A DNA stretch of 64,000 nt from Calliopum simillimum (GCA_951812925.1 OX638368.1:4030001-4094000); one strand, 5' to 3'; counted from the first letter of the stretch, positions 13,003 through 24,311 are shown. Made by a program: numbers and translations. Notes: generated by a model not told the origin, from the letters alone.

Positions 13003-13949
13003 TAGGGTGCAGCAAAATTCCAAAAAAAATAGTGCATCAAAAATTTTCATAGATTAAGATCTTAAAACTAAAACTGCATACTTAGTTTTGGTCAAAACTC
13101 CCGAAAAGATGGCACGCCCGGGGCTTGAATGAAGGTCTAAGTGACAAAAATCATTGTTTTTTCGCAGTTTTTTTATTTTATCTCAAAAACCACGAAATTA
13201 TTGGTAGTAATTCTTCCTTAATCTTTGAAAGGGATTAATTTTCTACATTTTTTGTTTTTTTCTCATTGCTCTACAATGAAGTTTGGCTTATGGAAGTCCC
13301 GGAAGAAGTTAAAATTTTTTGATTTAAAAAACGGTTTTTTTCATATAACTTTAGATACAAGAGACACACAAAAATTTTAGACCTCAATAAATGTAGGAAA
13401 TCTGTTTTTCTATAGTTTTGCTTTGAAATCTTTATTCCAAAAGTAAACGGTTTCCCGCTAGAGACCGAAATTTGTTTAAAATAATTGTATATCATATAAA
13501 AGCGACCTTTTTATGTTTTTGTTTTGAAAAATACCCAACATTATGATAAGAAACTAATGGAAAAGTCAAGAGCTTTCAAACGTAGTCTTCAAAGTCGGAA
13601 TCGGTCGAAAATTCCGCGAGATACGACAGTTTTTACATACTTGGTATTTTTTGTAAAGTTCTGATTTTGGGTATTTTTGTTTCACAGTATATTTTGCATC
13701 CACAACTTAAAATTTTTCTATGTTTATTACCTTACGTTAAAGAACAATAAACAGTGCAACTTTCAAAACCAAGAATGTTAAAATTGGTTTGTTGTTTCCT
13801 TACGAATTTTAGCCTGAGAGTTTGGATTTTTTTCAATTTTTGTCAAATACGGCTTTTTTTGTGTATGAGCGACTGTATGCCCTTAATACCGTAAAAAAGT
13901 GTACTATTATGTCCCAAAAACTGTAGGAAATATATTTTGCTATATTTTG

Positions 13950-13957
13950 TTCCTGAT
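13950..13957 (+). repeat. 8-bp target duplication, left copy (TTCCTGAT)
   Basis: It is repeated exactly at 15881-15888 on the other side of the nested hAT element. Confidence 0.85.
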
Positions 13958-14110
13958 TAGGGATTTCAGTCCCGGGATCCCGGGATTTGAGCCTTTTTGC
14001 AGTCCCGAAAATCCCGGGATTAGTGCTACCAATCCCGGGATTTCTTTTCTAAGTTTTTTAGGTTAGAAAAATTGTTAGAATGTTCCAAAAATCACCAAAA
14101 TTATGGTTAA

Positions 14111-14344
14111 ATTGAACATAATAAAGAGCTGAAGTTAATCTTAGATTGCAAAACGAGATGGAGTAGTCTTTTAGATATGCTGCAGCGCCTTATGATGCTT
14201 GAGAGTAGCATAAAAACAGCTTGTATTGACTTAAAGGTTTCTTCGATCCACTGTAACGAATTTAAAATTATTAAACAATTAGCTCGTACTCTTCAACCAA
14301 TCAAAATAACTTTTGATATTATAAAGAAAGAAAATCTGCTTTGA
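14111..14344 (+). pseudogene. hAT transposase fragment
   Basis: A 77-codon stretch without ATG start, bounded by stops, reads as a hAT transposase piece. It has the pattern D-x-K/C-T-R-W-S-S followed by L-D-M-L-Q-R-L-x-x-L and then a helix-rich segment ending in Q-P-I-K-I-T-F-D, which corresponds to the region around the conserved 'TRWNS' box and the following 'L.P.....T' box of hAT enzymes. The rest of the enzyme (BED zinc finger, catalytic Asp and the C-terminal dimerisation part) is not recognisable, so this copy cannot be active. The assignment is supported by the hAT-type ends and 8-bp duplication around it. Confidence 0.7.
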
Positions 14345-14674
14345 GTAATATCATTTTTACTAAAAGGCACTTCAGACTAGTTCTCTTATGTTTTTCTGTA
14401 TGATTTTTTCTCTGACTGTCAATTTTTTATTGTTTTTAATTTATATTGTTGAAATTGTTTTAATTTTTTATTTTTCTGGGGGATGTCAAAATACCACCAA
14501 AACACCGAAATATTCGAGAATTAAGAAAAATCCTATCTCCAAACTGTAATTTTTTGAAGAGCGCTACTGTGCCATCTCCTCTGAATATTCAAATAAGTCA
14601 CATTTTTAAGAAAATTTTTTAATTTTTTTCGTCTTTTCTACACCTTCATGACATTTTACATGTCGTCACTCTTA

Positions 14675-14907
14675 GGCCAGATTCACGAATGTGAAAATTT
14701 TTGAATTTGAGAAATTGCTATTTGAAATTTTTTTAAATATGAACATTATATGTAAATCTTGCTGTTTCGTGTAATAAACTTTGCATTTGCTGTTAAACCT
14801 CTTCAGATATAGCTTTCATACTTCTGGCATAACTTTATTGAACCATTTTGTACAAGAAAACCACATTAGTGCAAAACTGAAAAATTTGAAATTTCGTGAA
14901 TCTGGCC
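14675..14907. mobile_element. PIF/Harbinger-like MITE in a palindromic target
   Basis: The terminal inverted repeats are GGCCAGATTCACGAA and its complement, flanked by the 3-bp duplication TTA (14672-14674 and 14908-14910). GGCC ends with a TTA duplication fit PIF/Harbinger MITEs. The element is 233 bp, AT-rich inside and non-coding. The flanks CGTCACTC and GAGTGACG are themselves inverted complements, so the empty site would be a palindrome centred on TTA. Confidence 0.7.
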
Positions 14908-15880
14908 TTAGAGTGACGATGTTTTTAGTGGAAACATTTTTTTTTTCACCCAAAGGTCAGAACCAGAAATTTTTTAAAATTTCTTGTTTTTTCCATGATT
15001 CGAAAAAAAATAATTTTTCATGTCTCTGAAATCATTTAAAGGATATGGATGAGATGTGGTATGTGTATTAAGAGTCAGGGGGCAAATAATGTCTAAGGGA
15101 AAAATAGGCGGTCCCATGTCCTTAAAAAAGTATCATACCTCTGAAACTATCTAATACACATAGATGAGTTTTGGTGCGCATATAAATTGCATCGGAACAA
15201 TTTACATTCATTGGTTTAATTGGAAATGCTCCGCCCTCCATACAAAAGAAGGTATCGCAATGCACACCGGGAAATGCTAGTCGCTCATAAAATTTACTAA
15301 ATGTGTCGTTTATTTGAATAGTAGTGCATTTCCATATAATTTGTCAAATTGATTTTGTTAAAAATTAATAAAATTAGTTTTTAATACAAAATTATGTTAA
15401 AATATACTAAGGTAAAATTATTGCATGTATAGTTTTTTCAAAATCGCAGCCAATTCTAAATAACCACTGCTTGAAGTATTCTTTTTGCATTTCCCAATAA
15501 TTGAAAAAATGGAGATAGAACTATAGCGCTCTAAGGTATCGATATGTATTTAACTAAGCATATAATGCAGCAATGTACCTTTATGCTTGTTTTTGAAGTA
15601 AATAAATTTTTATGAATTTTTGATTTTTATAAAAGGCGTGAATTGCTTAATAAAATGTATCTGCTTTAAGAAATTGTTCTTTTTTAAATAAAATATCTTT
15701 GTAGGGGTGTAGTAGGGGTATATAAGACAAAATATTAGGAATTTTTAATACTAAATTCTGTTCTATTTACGAAGAAAACAAAATTCATACAAATCCCGAA
15801 AAATCCCGGGATCCCGGGATTCAAAAATTTCTGATCCCGAAATCCCGGGATCGCAAAAAGTCCAAAAATTGGAATCCCTA

Positions 15881-15888
15881 TTCCTGAT
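15881..15888 (+). repeat. 8-bp target duplication, right copy (TTCCTGAT)
   Basis: This is the partner of 13950-13957. Confidence 0.85.
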
Positions 15889-17251
15889 AGTCATTTTTCC
15901 ACAGCTAACAGTTTTTAACCTAGACACCGATTCTTGTGATAAAAAAATCGAATTTTTAGAAATTTTTATTTCGAAGCGACCTTTTGATGTTTTTGCTTGC
16001 AAGTTTTCCCAAAATTTTTGTAAAGAACTTAAGATAAAATTAAAAGCTTTCAAACGTAGTCTTAAGAATAGAAATTGGTTGAAATTTATGTAAGATATGA
16101 CAGTTTTTATATACTCTGTATCACATATCTGCACAATAACAAAATACTCTTATATCTCTCTCTTATAATTTTTATATCTTGCGTAAATTCTAACCGATTT
16201 CATTTTCAAAGACCACATTTGAAAGCTCTTAACTTTTTCTTAAATGCCTTTTTAAAATTTTTGAAAAGTTTGCAAGCTAAAACATCAAAAGGTCGCTTCG
16301 AAATAAAAATTTCTCAAAATTCGATTTTTTTATCACAAAAATCGGCCTCTAGGGCAAAAACTGTTAGCTGTGGAAAAATGATTATCAGGAACAAAATATA
16401 GCAAAATATATTTCCTACAGTTTTTGGGAAATAATAGTACACATTTTATACCGTATTAAGGGTATACAGTCGCTCATACCCAAAAAAAGCCGTATTTGAC
16501 AAACATTTAAAAAAATCCAAACTCTCAGGCTAAAATTCGCAAAGAAACAACAAACCGATTTTGACATTCTTGGTTCTGAAAGTTGCACTGTTTATCGTCC
16601 TTTAACGTAAGGTAATAAAGATAAAAAAATCTTAAGTTGTGGATGCAAAATACACTGTGAAACAAAAATACCCAAAATCAGAACTTTACAAAAAATACCA
16701 AGTATGTAAAAACTGTCGTATCTCGCGGAAATTTCGACCGATTCCTACTTTAAAGACTACGTTTTAAAACTCTTGACTTTTTCATTAGTTTCTTATCATA
16801 ATTTTGGGTATGTTTCAAAACAAAAACATAAATAGGTCGCTTTTATATGATATACAATTATTTTAAACAAATTTCGGTCTCTAGCGGGAAACCGTTTACT
16901 TTTGGAATAAAGATTTCAAAGCAAAACTATAGAAAAACAGATTTCCTACATTTATTGAGGTCTAAAGTTTTTGTGCGTCTCTTGTATCTTGAGTTATAGG
17001 AAAAAAAACATTTTTTGAATCAAAAAATTTTAACTTCTTCCGGGACTTCCATAGGGCAAACTTCTCTGTAGAGCAATGAGAAAAAAACAAAAAATGTAGA
17101 AAATTAATTCCTTTCAAAGATTTAGAAAGAATTACTACCAATAGTTTCGTGGTTTTTGAGATAAAATAAAAAACTGCGAAAAAACAATAATTTTTGTCGT
17201 TTAGACCTTCATTCAATCATTCCCATTATTTCGAAAAAGTGCTGCACCCTA

Positions 17252-17259
17252 ATAACCAT
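17252..17259 (+). repeat. 8-bp target duplication, right copy (ATAACCAT)
   Basis: This is the partner of 12995-13002. Confidence 0.75.
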
Positions 17260-17649
17260 AAATTAAGTTAAGGGAAAAATCCCCACCACATCACTATAAG
17301 TGATATACACGGCAACACTGTTTTTAAAACGCAGCTGTCGGCCAATTTGATAGGTGTCAAAGGAATATACCATAAATTAAAAGCAGGAATTAGTCAAAAC
17401 GTTCTGTTTCCTAACGTGACGTTGCGATTGCTCGTTGACGTAGCACCGATTAGTGAAAACGGTAGGCAACGTTCGAAATGTCACCTTACAGCTTAAAAAG
17501 TTTTTGAACAATTTCAATTTTTGTAAACAAACATCCATTGTCGTCCTTATATTAATTGACTTCTTTCAAAAATCTTATTTCAACAGGTTTCAAAGTTGCG
17601 TACCGCTACGTCACGATTTCACTAATCGCTTACAAGGAATTTATTATTG

Positions 17650-18448
17650 TAAGCACACATAGCCCGATATTGAATCAGTTGCCTGTGACTAGCGAAAGAT
17701 TGAGGGGACACATAGACGTATAGCCCAATACTGAATCAGTAATTCGTAGGTGCGACCTAATTTCGAACCTGTGGGGGCAGCAGCAGAGCAAGTAGAGCGG
17801 GGAAAAGCAGTAGGATGTGCGAGATAGATATACGTTGATCAGAGTACATACCGTAGGGCGATAAAGAGGAACACCACTAATATAGTATAGTGAGTAACCC
17901 AATAGCGTATCAGTTGATCACGATTTACGTGCGTTTGCTCTCTCTATTAAGGGCAAAGGAGACAGACATATCGCAGAGAAAATAACTGAAAGATGGGAAG
18001 AGAACCACCGCACTAGACGTGAGTAGTTCGATGCTGGATCAGCTGCTCACGGCTAACGTTAAGTGGTGAGAGCGGATTTACGCGCAAACCCGATGATGGA
18101 CCAGTTTGACGCATGCTCCTTTTCTCAAACACAAAGTAAACATAAGAAGAAAAGCAAGAAAGCACAGTATTTTTCAGAGAACGCATTCAACCTGTGACGT
18201 AGTTTTTTTGGCGATAGGCAGTACTTCTACTACACGACACTAGACCACGGCTGTTGGCACAGAGGACGACGCGTAGGAGCAGAGAGTGGTGGGGAGAAGA
18301 AAGACGTGTTTTCAGAAACCAAAGGCAATAAAAAAGGAAATAAATAATTTTACTCTGACCAGGGTCTTTGCATTCAAACCAAAATTTTTGTAGCCGAACT
18401 CCTGGCCACCGGCGAGTAAAACCACTGGCAGAAAAGTTCGTTACAAAC
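17650..18448 (+). mobile_element. LTR-like relic ending GTTCGTTACA
   Basis: The stretch is more GC-rich than its surroundings and holds four degenerate repeats of a 'CCCAATACTGAATCAGT' motif (near 17662, 17724, 17898 and 18030) that also occurs near 1645. It has an AATAAA-like signal near 18329 and ends in GTTCGTTACA, the same ten bases that close the gypsy-type LTR at 41366 and 44968. No primer site, duplication or coding part was found, so only an LTR-fragment reading is offered. Confidence 0.35.
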
Positions 18449-18844
18449 CTTAGCTTAAGCGAATCTAGAGTTTTTTTTAAATCAACTCAAAGACTATTGA
18501 AAAATATTAAAAAAAAATTTTTTTTTTTTTTTTGTTGCTCAGTTTTATAAAACAAGACCAATAATGCTTTTCGTCAAAGAAAACTCATTGTCCTTTAAAC
18601 GTTTGTCGAATTATTGAACCTTAATATGAAGCATTTTTCTCAAAAATTTAATTTTTTTCGCTAACTTCAAAATTTACTGGCCCGAATGGGTTAAAACTTT
18701 CGAATTATTTAGCTCCTAACATTTCTCTATCCGATGCAAATATCAGATTTTTTTAAAGAGAGCTACACTAAAATTAATTTTTGCAGCGCCTTTTCGTAAA
18801 ATGAATCATTGTGTGTAAAATGAAAAAATTTTTTGTCGATACTA

Positions 18845-19210
18845 TCTTGTGCACACCTTTGAAGGATATCGATGTAAGAACAAGTGTTGATTGACACAAA
18901 TAGAAAACTTAACAAGAAAATGCGAACAAACGATAATCGAAACACCCGAGATGAAATGTCAACAAAATGCATGTAAATAGCAAAGGAATGAAAAAAAAGT
19001 TATAACCAAAGGACCTTGTCAAAACAACAAATCAAATGTAAACATGAAATGTCAAAGCTACAAAAGAAGAGCATGACATCAACGTTGTAGAAGTGTAACA
19101 TAAACTCTCTACTCTGCAACATACCTTGACAGCATCAGTCAGTGAAGTTTGGCAAAGGTAAAATTAAGCGGAAATTAAAAAAAGTTAAAAGCTGCGACGA
19201 TAGTTTTGTA
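18845..19210 (+). repeat. direct segmental duplication, copy 1
   Basis: The order 'ctttgaaggatatc', 'aaacgataatcgaaac', 'cccgagatgaaatgtcaac', 'aaatcaaatgtaa', 'catgaaatgtcaaag' and 'ggaaattaaaaaaa' is repeated at 20365-20735. The copies are clearly diverged. No frame is conserved between them. Confidence 0.7.
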
Positions 19211-20364
19211 AGATACCTAAAATGAATATCAACTGAAATTGCTTGAAAACACATCGATTCGAAACATAAAGCAAATGTGCAATGAAAAATATGATAGTTT
19301 AATTGAAATTAAAAATATGCATTTAGTAAAGCAAAATTTGGCACCAGCACCATATTACCCGCAGTAATTGGGTGCCAATTCTCCTTTTCAGTATAAACCA
19401 AATTAAAATGTCACTCAATTCAGTTTGTTTTGATATGCACCATAAAGCTGTTGCAAGTATTCACACCGCAGCTGCCTCTGAAAATATACATATACAAAAC
19501 GCAAGTTAGTCCTTCACATTCCCAATATTTGTTTTAATAATTCAATACACAAGTATTAATTACACCTAAATAAACTACCCGGCACGAAGAATCTAGCGCA
19601 GTTGTGTCTATATATGAATGCTATGGAGGCAGCAAGAGGATGCCATATCACTAAGGGGTGCCACCTCTCCCGGTTTTATGCTATTTGAATTTTTAAACTG
19701 CCTGAAATAATTTGAATTTTAAAACAAAGCACATAAAATCATATGTGGTGCCGTTTCTTAAATATCCCAATTTAAGTGAAATTTTTCATATTGATATGAA
19801 AAAGGAATCAATAAATATGGATTTTTGTGCCAAACGCTTTTCCCATCAAAAAAAGTTTTCGAAGTTTTTATTTTTTTCAAAAGTAGCAAGACATACGAAA
19901 CAAGGTTTGAAGGAACTGATCACATTAATATTTTCATAAAAGGAATATGTTTTTTCTTGAGAATTCTAAGAATGTCTAATGAATTTTTATCCCTTGAAAC
20001 ACGATGAAAGCAGTGAATGAGTGACACCACAATGTGGGGGGGGTTCAATGAAAATATGACACCGGTGAGAGGATCTTAGAAATTCTGAAAATTGTGTGCA
20101 GTAATTTATGAAAGATCTCTTAAAAGCAAAAACAACAAATTAACATTTCTTCTTCAAACGCAAACGATAACTTAGAAGTAGAAAAAGAATGGGTTTTAAA
20201 CTGTAAATGTCCCCGAAGACTATAAGGCTATTGTGCTAAAAAAAAAATAAAGTGATCTTACTTGATTAAATGGAAAAGAAATAATATTTTCATTTCTATA
20301 AAAAAGTACAAAATAAGTCCTCTTTTGAACATTTCAATATAAATACAAATGCTGAAGATACGAG
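19211..20364. other. no supported gene
   Basis: AT-rich sequence between the two duplicated blocks. Short overlapping frames at 19712-20007 have no recognisable domain. Confidence 0.45.
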
Positions 20365-20735
20365 TGAACACCTATGAAGGATATCAATGTAAAAACAACA
20401 AGTGTAAGTTGAGAAAAACAGAAAACCAAACAAGGAATTGAAACAAACGATAATCGAAACGCCCGAGATGAAATGTCAACAAAATGAATGTAAATATCAT
20501 GGGAGTAAAAAGAGTGTCAAAAGAGCAAATCAAATGTAAGCATGAAATGTCAAAGAAACGAAAGAGTGCATGTCAAACAAAACGGCAGCGATGTTGTTGG
20601 AGTGCAACAAGAACTCTACTCTACAACATACATGCTGAGTGTGTGTGTGATAGCATAAGCCAATGCATTTTGGCAAAGAAATGGAAAATGAAACGGAAAT
20701 TAAAAAAAATTAACAGTTACGACGCATTGTGGCCA
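20365..20735 (+). repeat. direct segmental duplication, copy 2
   Basis: This is the second copy of 18845-19210, about 1.5 kb downstream in the same orientation. Small insertions and deletions separate the copies, and the open frame over it at 20484-20744 is not preserved in copy 1. Confidence 0.7.
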
Positions 20736-22145
20736 TACTCGTAAATGTTATTTTTGCAGCTTTTAGATTTTTTTCAAAATGTATATCTCTGAAACGGCTT
20801 GATGAAAAAAAAAGTGAAAAAACTCATAGATGCTAACCTCAACTGGTACTATAAGACAAAAAATTTTTAAAAGAATCGGAGATGCAAAATTCAAATGCTT
20901 TCCGAAACAGTGTGCAATGCCCCATATTTAACTTGTGTTTCAAAATCACTTTCTATTAAATAACTCCTAAGCGGTTAATTTTTCTTTTTTACATAAAATG
21001 AAAACCATTTGTAGATCATGTGATTCTCCAAAAAAAGACTTTTTATCAGGCGACTCAGTCAAACGTTAAATAATTTTAAATCTTTTAAACTGTAAGGATT
21101 CGATTAAGAAAATGTGACATGTCCTTAACCCCTTCAACCCCAACATTTCACTTCTCAAAGATTTATTTAAGATTTTCGATAAAAGTTCTCGAAATCTTTT
21201 ACTTTTGGCAATTTTTTTTTTTTTTTTTTTGTATGCTTTTAATGTGGCATATTTTTGGGCGCATATAAATAAATATCATGATACACAAATGCTTGCTACA
21301 CTAATACGCTGCTTATCGCAGCGACAAAAATCCGTTATGTTGACATTCATCCTTTTCACATTGTGAAGGCATTAGGAAAAGCTACACAACAACAACAGCA
21401 CTATGCTTTATTTGCGTACGTGTATCTATGTGTGTGTGTGTGTGTGTGTGTGATTCATTCATTTGTGTATTTGTTTTTGTATTATTTGCCTTGTGTGCTA
21501 TGCGTTTCTATTGTTTTTGTATTTATTACGCGAGATTTTGTTGGCTGCGTGTGGCTGCCGACTGTTTGCTGGCCAGGCTGATTCATTCATTTGGTTTTCA
21601 TAAATCACGTGGGATTAATTTGTTGCAGATTTGTTTGAATTATATAAAAATATGTTAATATATGTGTGTGTGTGTGTGTGTTTGCTTACACACTAGCAAC
21701 AACAATTGCATGTTGGGGATTCTGTTGTGTTTTTTAACATTTCATTAGTATTCACCGCACATGTGGCGGGATTTTTGGCATTTTATTACGTTGTGGGATT
21801 AGTTTAATGATTTTTGGAATAACATATTTGTGGCCAAAAGTGTCCCAGTGTCCGCTTACACACACATTCATTTGTTGTAGCTATGCATCTGCATTCATTT
21901 GGAATTTGGTGTAAATGTTATGATTGTCACGAAGCCGCATTTTGTTTGATTTTTTCATATGAATTTTAATTTCGAATGCATTTACACGTAATTGTTATTT
22001 GTGTAATTTGCATTGAAATGGTGTTAAATTCGTAAGCGTTTGTTGAGCGTTTAATTGCATGTTTAAGTCAACTCTAGTGAAAAGTAGCTATAGGTATATA
22101 TTAAACTGATTGAGGAAAAACATTTTGGAAAATTCGACGATTCAG
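20736..22145. other. no supported gene; GT microsatellites
   Basis: The stretch holds a T-run near 21212-21231 and (GT)n arrays at about 21428-21454 and 21662-21681. The hydrophobic frames around 21363-21658 follow from the GT runs. The part from about 21680 to 22080 looks unique. Confidence 0.5.
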
Positions 22146-22150
22146 GTATG

Positions 22151-22620
22151 TATACGTAAAAAGGAAGTCGCAGTAAGCAAAGAGTGTCGCGTCAAATACT
22201 ACAGTAAAATCGAATATGATGAAAGTAGTCGTCTTAGAATTCTTTGTATTACATTTCCTTATCCTTGGGCTTTTTAGAATTTTGAATAGTTTTCAAAATG
22301 ATTAGAGATGTGGCTAAAAAAGTGCATATATCGCCCAAAAATGTACAGAAAGTTTGCAGAGAGAAAGGTATTCAATCATATAAAGTACAACTGGTACCAA
22401 ATAGCAACGGTAAGCAAAAAACAGCTGCTAAAACTTGCTTACGAAAGCTCTATGACCATTTTGTACACAATTTTGAATTCATTTTAATGGACGACGCAAC
22501 TTATGTCAAAGCTGATGTGCAGAACCTAATGGCAGGTGTTAATTCAAAGTAACCTTTTCATTTTCTTAAAGAAATACCCTTTTTTATACCCATTTTTTGT
22601 CGACTACTTTTTTACGTATA
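22151..22620 (+). mobile_element. internally deleted Tc1/mariner-like element
   Basis: The ends TATACGTAAAAAGGAAGTCG (22151-22170) and CGACTACTTTTTTACGTATA (22601-22620) are inverted complements with a few differences, and TA dinucleotides sit at both edges as expected for mariner insertion. The 470-bp body carries a transposase fragment on the plus strand, far shorter than a full gene of about 1 kb. Confidence 0.7.
22298..22552 (+). pseudogene. Tc1/mariner transposase fragment
   Basis: The 84-codon frame resembles the middle of a Tc1/mariner (IS630-type) transposase. Residues 1-30 look like the second helix-turn-helix of the DNA-binding domain (I-R-D-V-A-K-K-V-H-I-S-P-K-N-V-Q-K-V), followed by a K-x-Y-K-V-Q linker and then F-I-L-M-D-D-A-T-Y-V near residue 62, which contains the first catalytic Asp of the DDE/D triad. 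The N-terminal domain and the second and third catalytic residues are absent. The fragment lies between matching terminal inverted repeats, so it is a deletion derivative, not an active enzyme. Confidence 0.75.
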
Positions 22621-22779
22621 CACGCCGTAAGTCCAAAAAATTCGGAAAGAGAGTACGCAAAAAATGAGCTGAGATTTCTTTCAATCAAAATAAATTCGAA
22701 ATCATGAATCAATCCGATTTTTTTTATTACGATCTCAAAAATGCTCGGAATGAGTTGTACGAGGTTGAAGATAGGTATA

Positions 22780-23215
22780 TATGTATAAAAAAAAAATATC
22801 TTAACCAATTATTTCCTGTTTTATTGGTCTTTTTGACAATTTTTTTTTAAAACTGGACTATTATGGGTTAAAATATTCTAAAAAAAACTACTCTACGGAA
22901 AATTTCACTATGGGTCAGCAAAGACAAAAAATTTTTAGATCTTAAAATAGAAAACTATTCATATAATTCTAAGATAACTTACTTTTTAAAATTCACCACA
23001 CTGTAAAATTCTAAATTTACATCTTGGATACAACTTGTTGTTCCAAGCTCACCATAAAATCACGCAGGGAACCATTTTCTAAAACATCTTAATCAATTTT
23101 ATCCTGTTTTATGGGTTGTTTACACAATGTTCGAAAAAACTGGGTTATAATCTGCTAAAATATTTTACGGAAAAATTCGCAAAGGGTCATTAAAGACATG
23201 CAATGCTTGAAACTC
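22780..23215. repeat. dispersed repeat module, two tandem units
   Basis: Two units of about 290 bp (starting near 22795 and 23085) share 'aatcaattttatcctgttttat', 'tgggtt', 'aaaatatt' and 'aaaatttc-ca--gggtca' with 8560-8880 and 47690-47970. The segment lies directly downstream of the mariner-like element. Confidence 0.55.
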
Positions 23216-23435
23216 ACAAATAGTAGAAAAAAATATCGGCATAAGCGCGAGATTTTGCATAATTCAACGTTGAGCGCGCTCTAAATGACCTTCAAAAAAT
23301 TTTTAAAAATCCCTCTTAGAGAGTTTTGAGTGTAATCGTGGAATTTCCATAATTTTTTTTTTTTTTTTTTTTTTTTGAATCGGTCTAATAAATACCTATG
23401 TTATTTAGAAATAACATGTGATGTATGAATTCAAA
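23216..23435. other. T-run and spacer
   Basis: A T-run of 24 bases at 23353-23376 precedes the LINE tail. The block at 23245-23310 (GCGAGATTTTGCATAATTCA...) is found on the complement near 47515-47575. Confidence 0.5.
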
Positions 23436-23456
23436 TTTTATTTATTTATTTATTTA
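23436..23456 (-). repeat. LINE 3' tail, (TAAA)n
   Basis: About five TAAA units (TTTA on the plus strand) mark the 3' end of LINE copy B. Confidence 0.8.
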
Positions 23457-23510
23457 ATATCATCTACCGGATCAAAACCCTTACAGATTACAAATCTTAA
23501 ATACAAATAC

Positions 23511-24311
23511 TTAGGAACTAATGGTACATGAGATCTTAAACTTAACTATATCAGCAAGCTCTTTCTTAAAAATATTTCTATTTACACTAAAATCTAATTG
23601 ATTTGCAATCGTATTACAGCTAGACAGGCACCTAGAGCTATGCTCATTAAGGCCATAATTTGTTCTATGGAAAGACGTGTAGAATACATTTAACTCTCTA
23701 AGATTTCGAACTGGAACATTAAATGGAATTAGTGCCAATAAGTCAGGAGAATTTATCCTGTTATCAATTATATCCTTAATGAACATTACGTTGTTAAAAA
23801 CTCTTCTGTCAGCCAAGCTACTAAGATTCAGTAGACGGCACCTCACCCAATAGGAGGGCATGTCCTGCCATGAATAAAGTCGTCTTAAAGCAAACCTGGA
23901 AAAGCATTTCTGAATATTTTCAATATGATTAATTGACACGTCGTAATAGGGATCCCATATCACGCTTGCATATTCTAATAGGGATCTAACAATACTATTA
24001 AAAATAATTGTAGATGTCAAAGGATCCGAAAATTCCCTTGAGTTTCTCTTTAGAAAGCCAAATTGTGAGTTTACTTTTGAAATAAGATATTCAAGATGCG
24101 TATCAAATGAAAACTTTGAACCAACGAATACGCCAAGGTCTTTAAACTTAATTACTCTTGAGAAGCAGTCACAATCATTGTATTTGTAATCATAGGAAAT
24201 TGGAACAGTCTTCCGAGACAGCGTGAGAATACTACATTTCTCAAAATTTAAAAAGAGTCGATTGTTTCTACACCAGTGAAGAAGGGAATTAATATCCTCT
24301 TGAAGATTCAT
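23511..24311 (-). pseudogene. LINE ORF2 C-terminal part
   Basis: The 266-codon frame continues the reverse transcriptase after the YADD box. It starts in the helix after motif C (Q-E-D-I-N-S-L-L-H-W-C with N-x-L-x-L-N-F-E-K-C near residues 20-27), followed by L-G-V-F-V-G-S-K-F-S-F near residue 59, which is motif D/E of LINE RTs, and then the thumb with L-E-Y-A-S-V-I-W-D-P-Y near residue 112. There is no RNase H domain, which agrees with a jockey/CR1-type element. It overlaps the preceding frame by 4 bases in a different phase, so a single-base change near 24335 separates them. Confidence 0.8.

Larger units (their letters stand above)
13958..15880 (+). mobile_element. nested hAT transposon with decayed transposase
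   Basis: The element is bounded by TAGGGATT at 13958 and AATCCCTA ending at 15880, and by the 8-bp direct repeat TTCCTGAT at 13950-13957 and 15881-15888. Just inside both ends lie clusters of ATCCCGGGAT palindromes. A frame at 14111-14344 resembles hAT transposase. Removing the element and one TTCCTGAT restores continuity of the giant foldback's left arm with its right arm, so it inserted after the foldback. A PIF/Harbinger-like MITE (14675-14907) and a fragment related to FB1 (about 15090-15230) sit inside it. Confidence 0.85.
13003..17251. mobile_element. giant foldback with hAT-type ends
   Basis: The ends are TAGGGTGCAGCA and its complement TGCTGCACCCTA, flanked by the 8-bp duplication ATAACCAT (12995-13002 and 17252-17259). 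TAGGG ends plus 8-bp duplications are the hallmark of the hAT superfamily. Nearly the whole body is an inverted repeat: left arm 13003-13957 continuing at 15889 to about 16125, right arm about 16130-17251, each about 1.1 kb. Examples of paired sequence are TTTCCCGCTAGAGACCGAAA (13451) with its complement near 16870. A second hAT element (13958-15880) splits the left arm. No transposase is encoded by the arms themselves, so this is a non-autonomous derivative. Confidence 0.8.

Noticed and set aside
15763..16401. Frames of 74-123 codons spanning the foldback
   Set aside because: They sit on the inverted arms and the hAT end; the same sequences read on both strands by symmetry.
21363..21658. Membrane protein frames
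   Set aside because: The hydrophobic residues come from a GT microsatellite and T-rich sequence.
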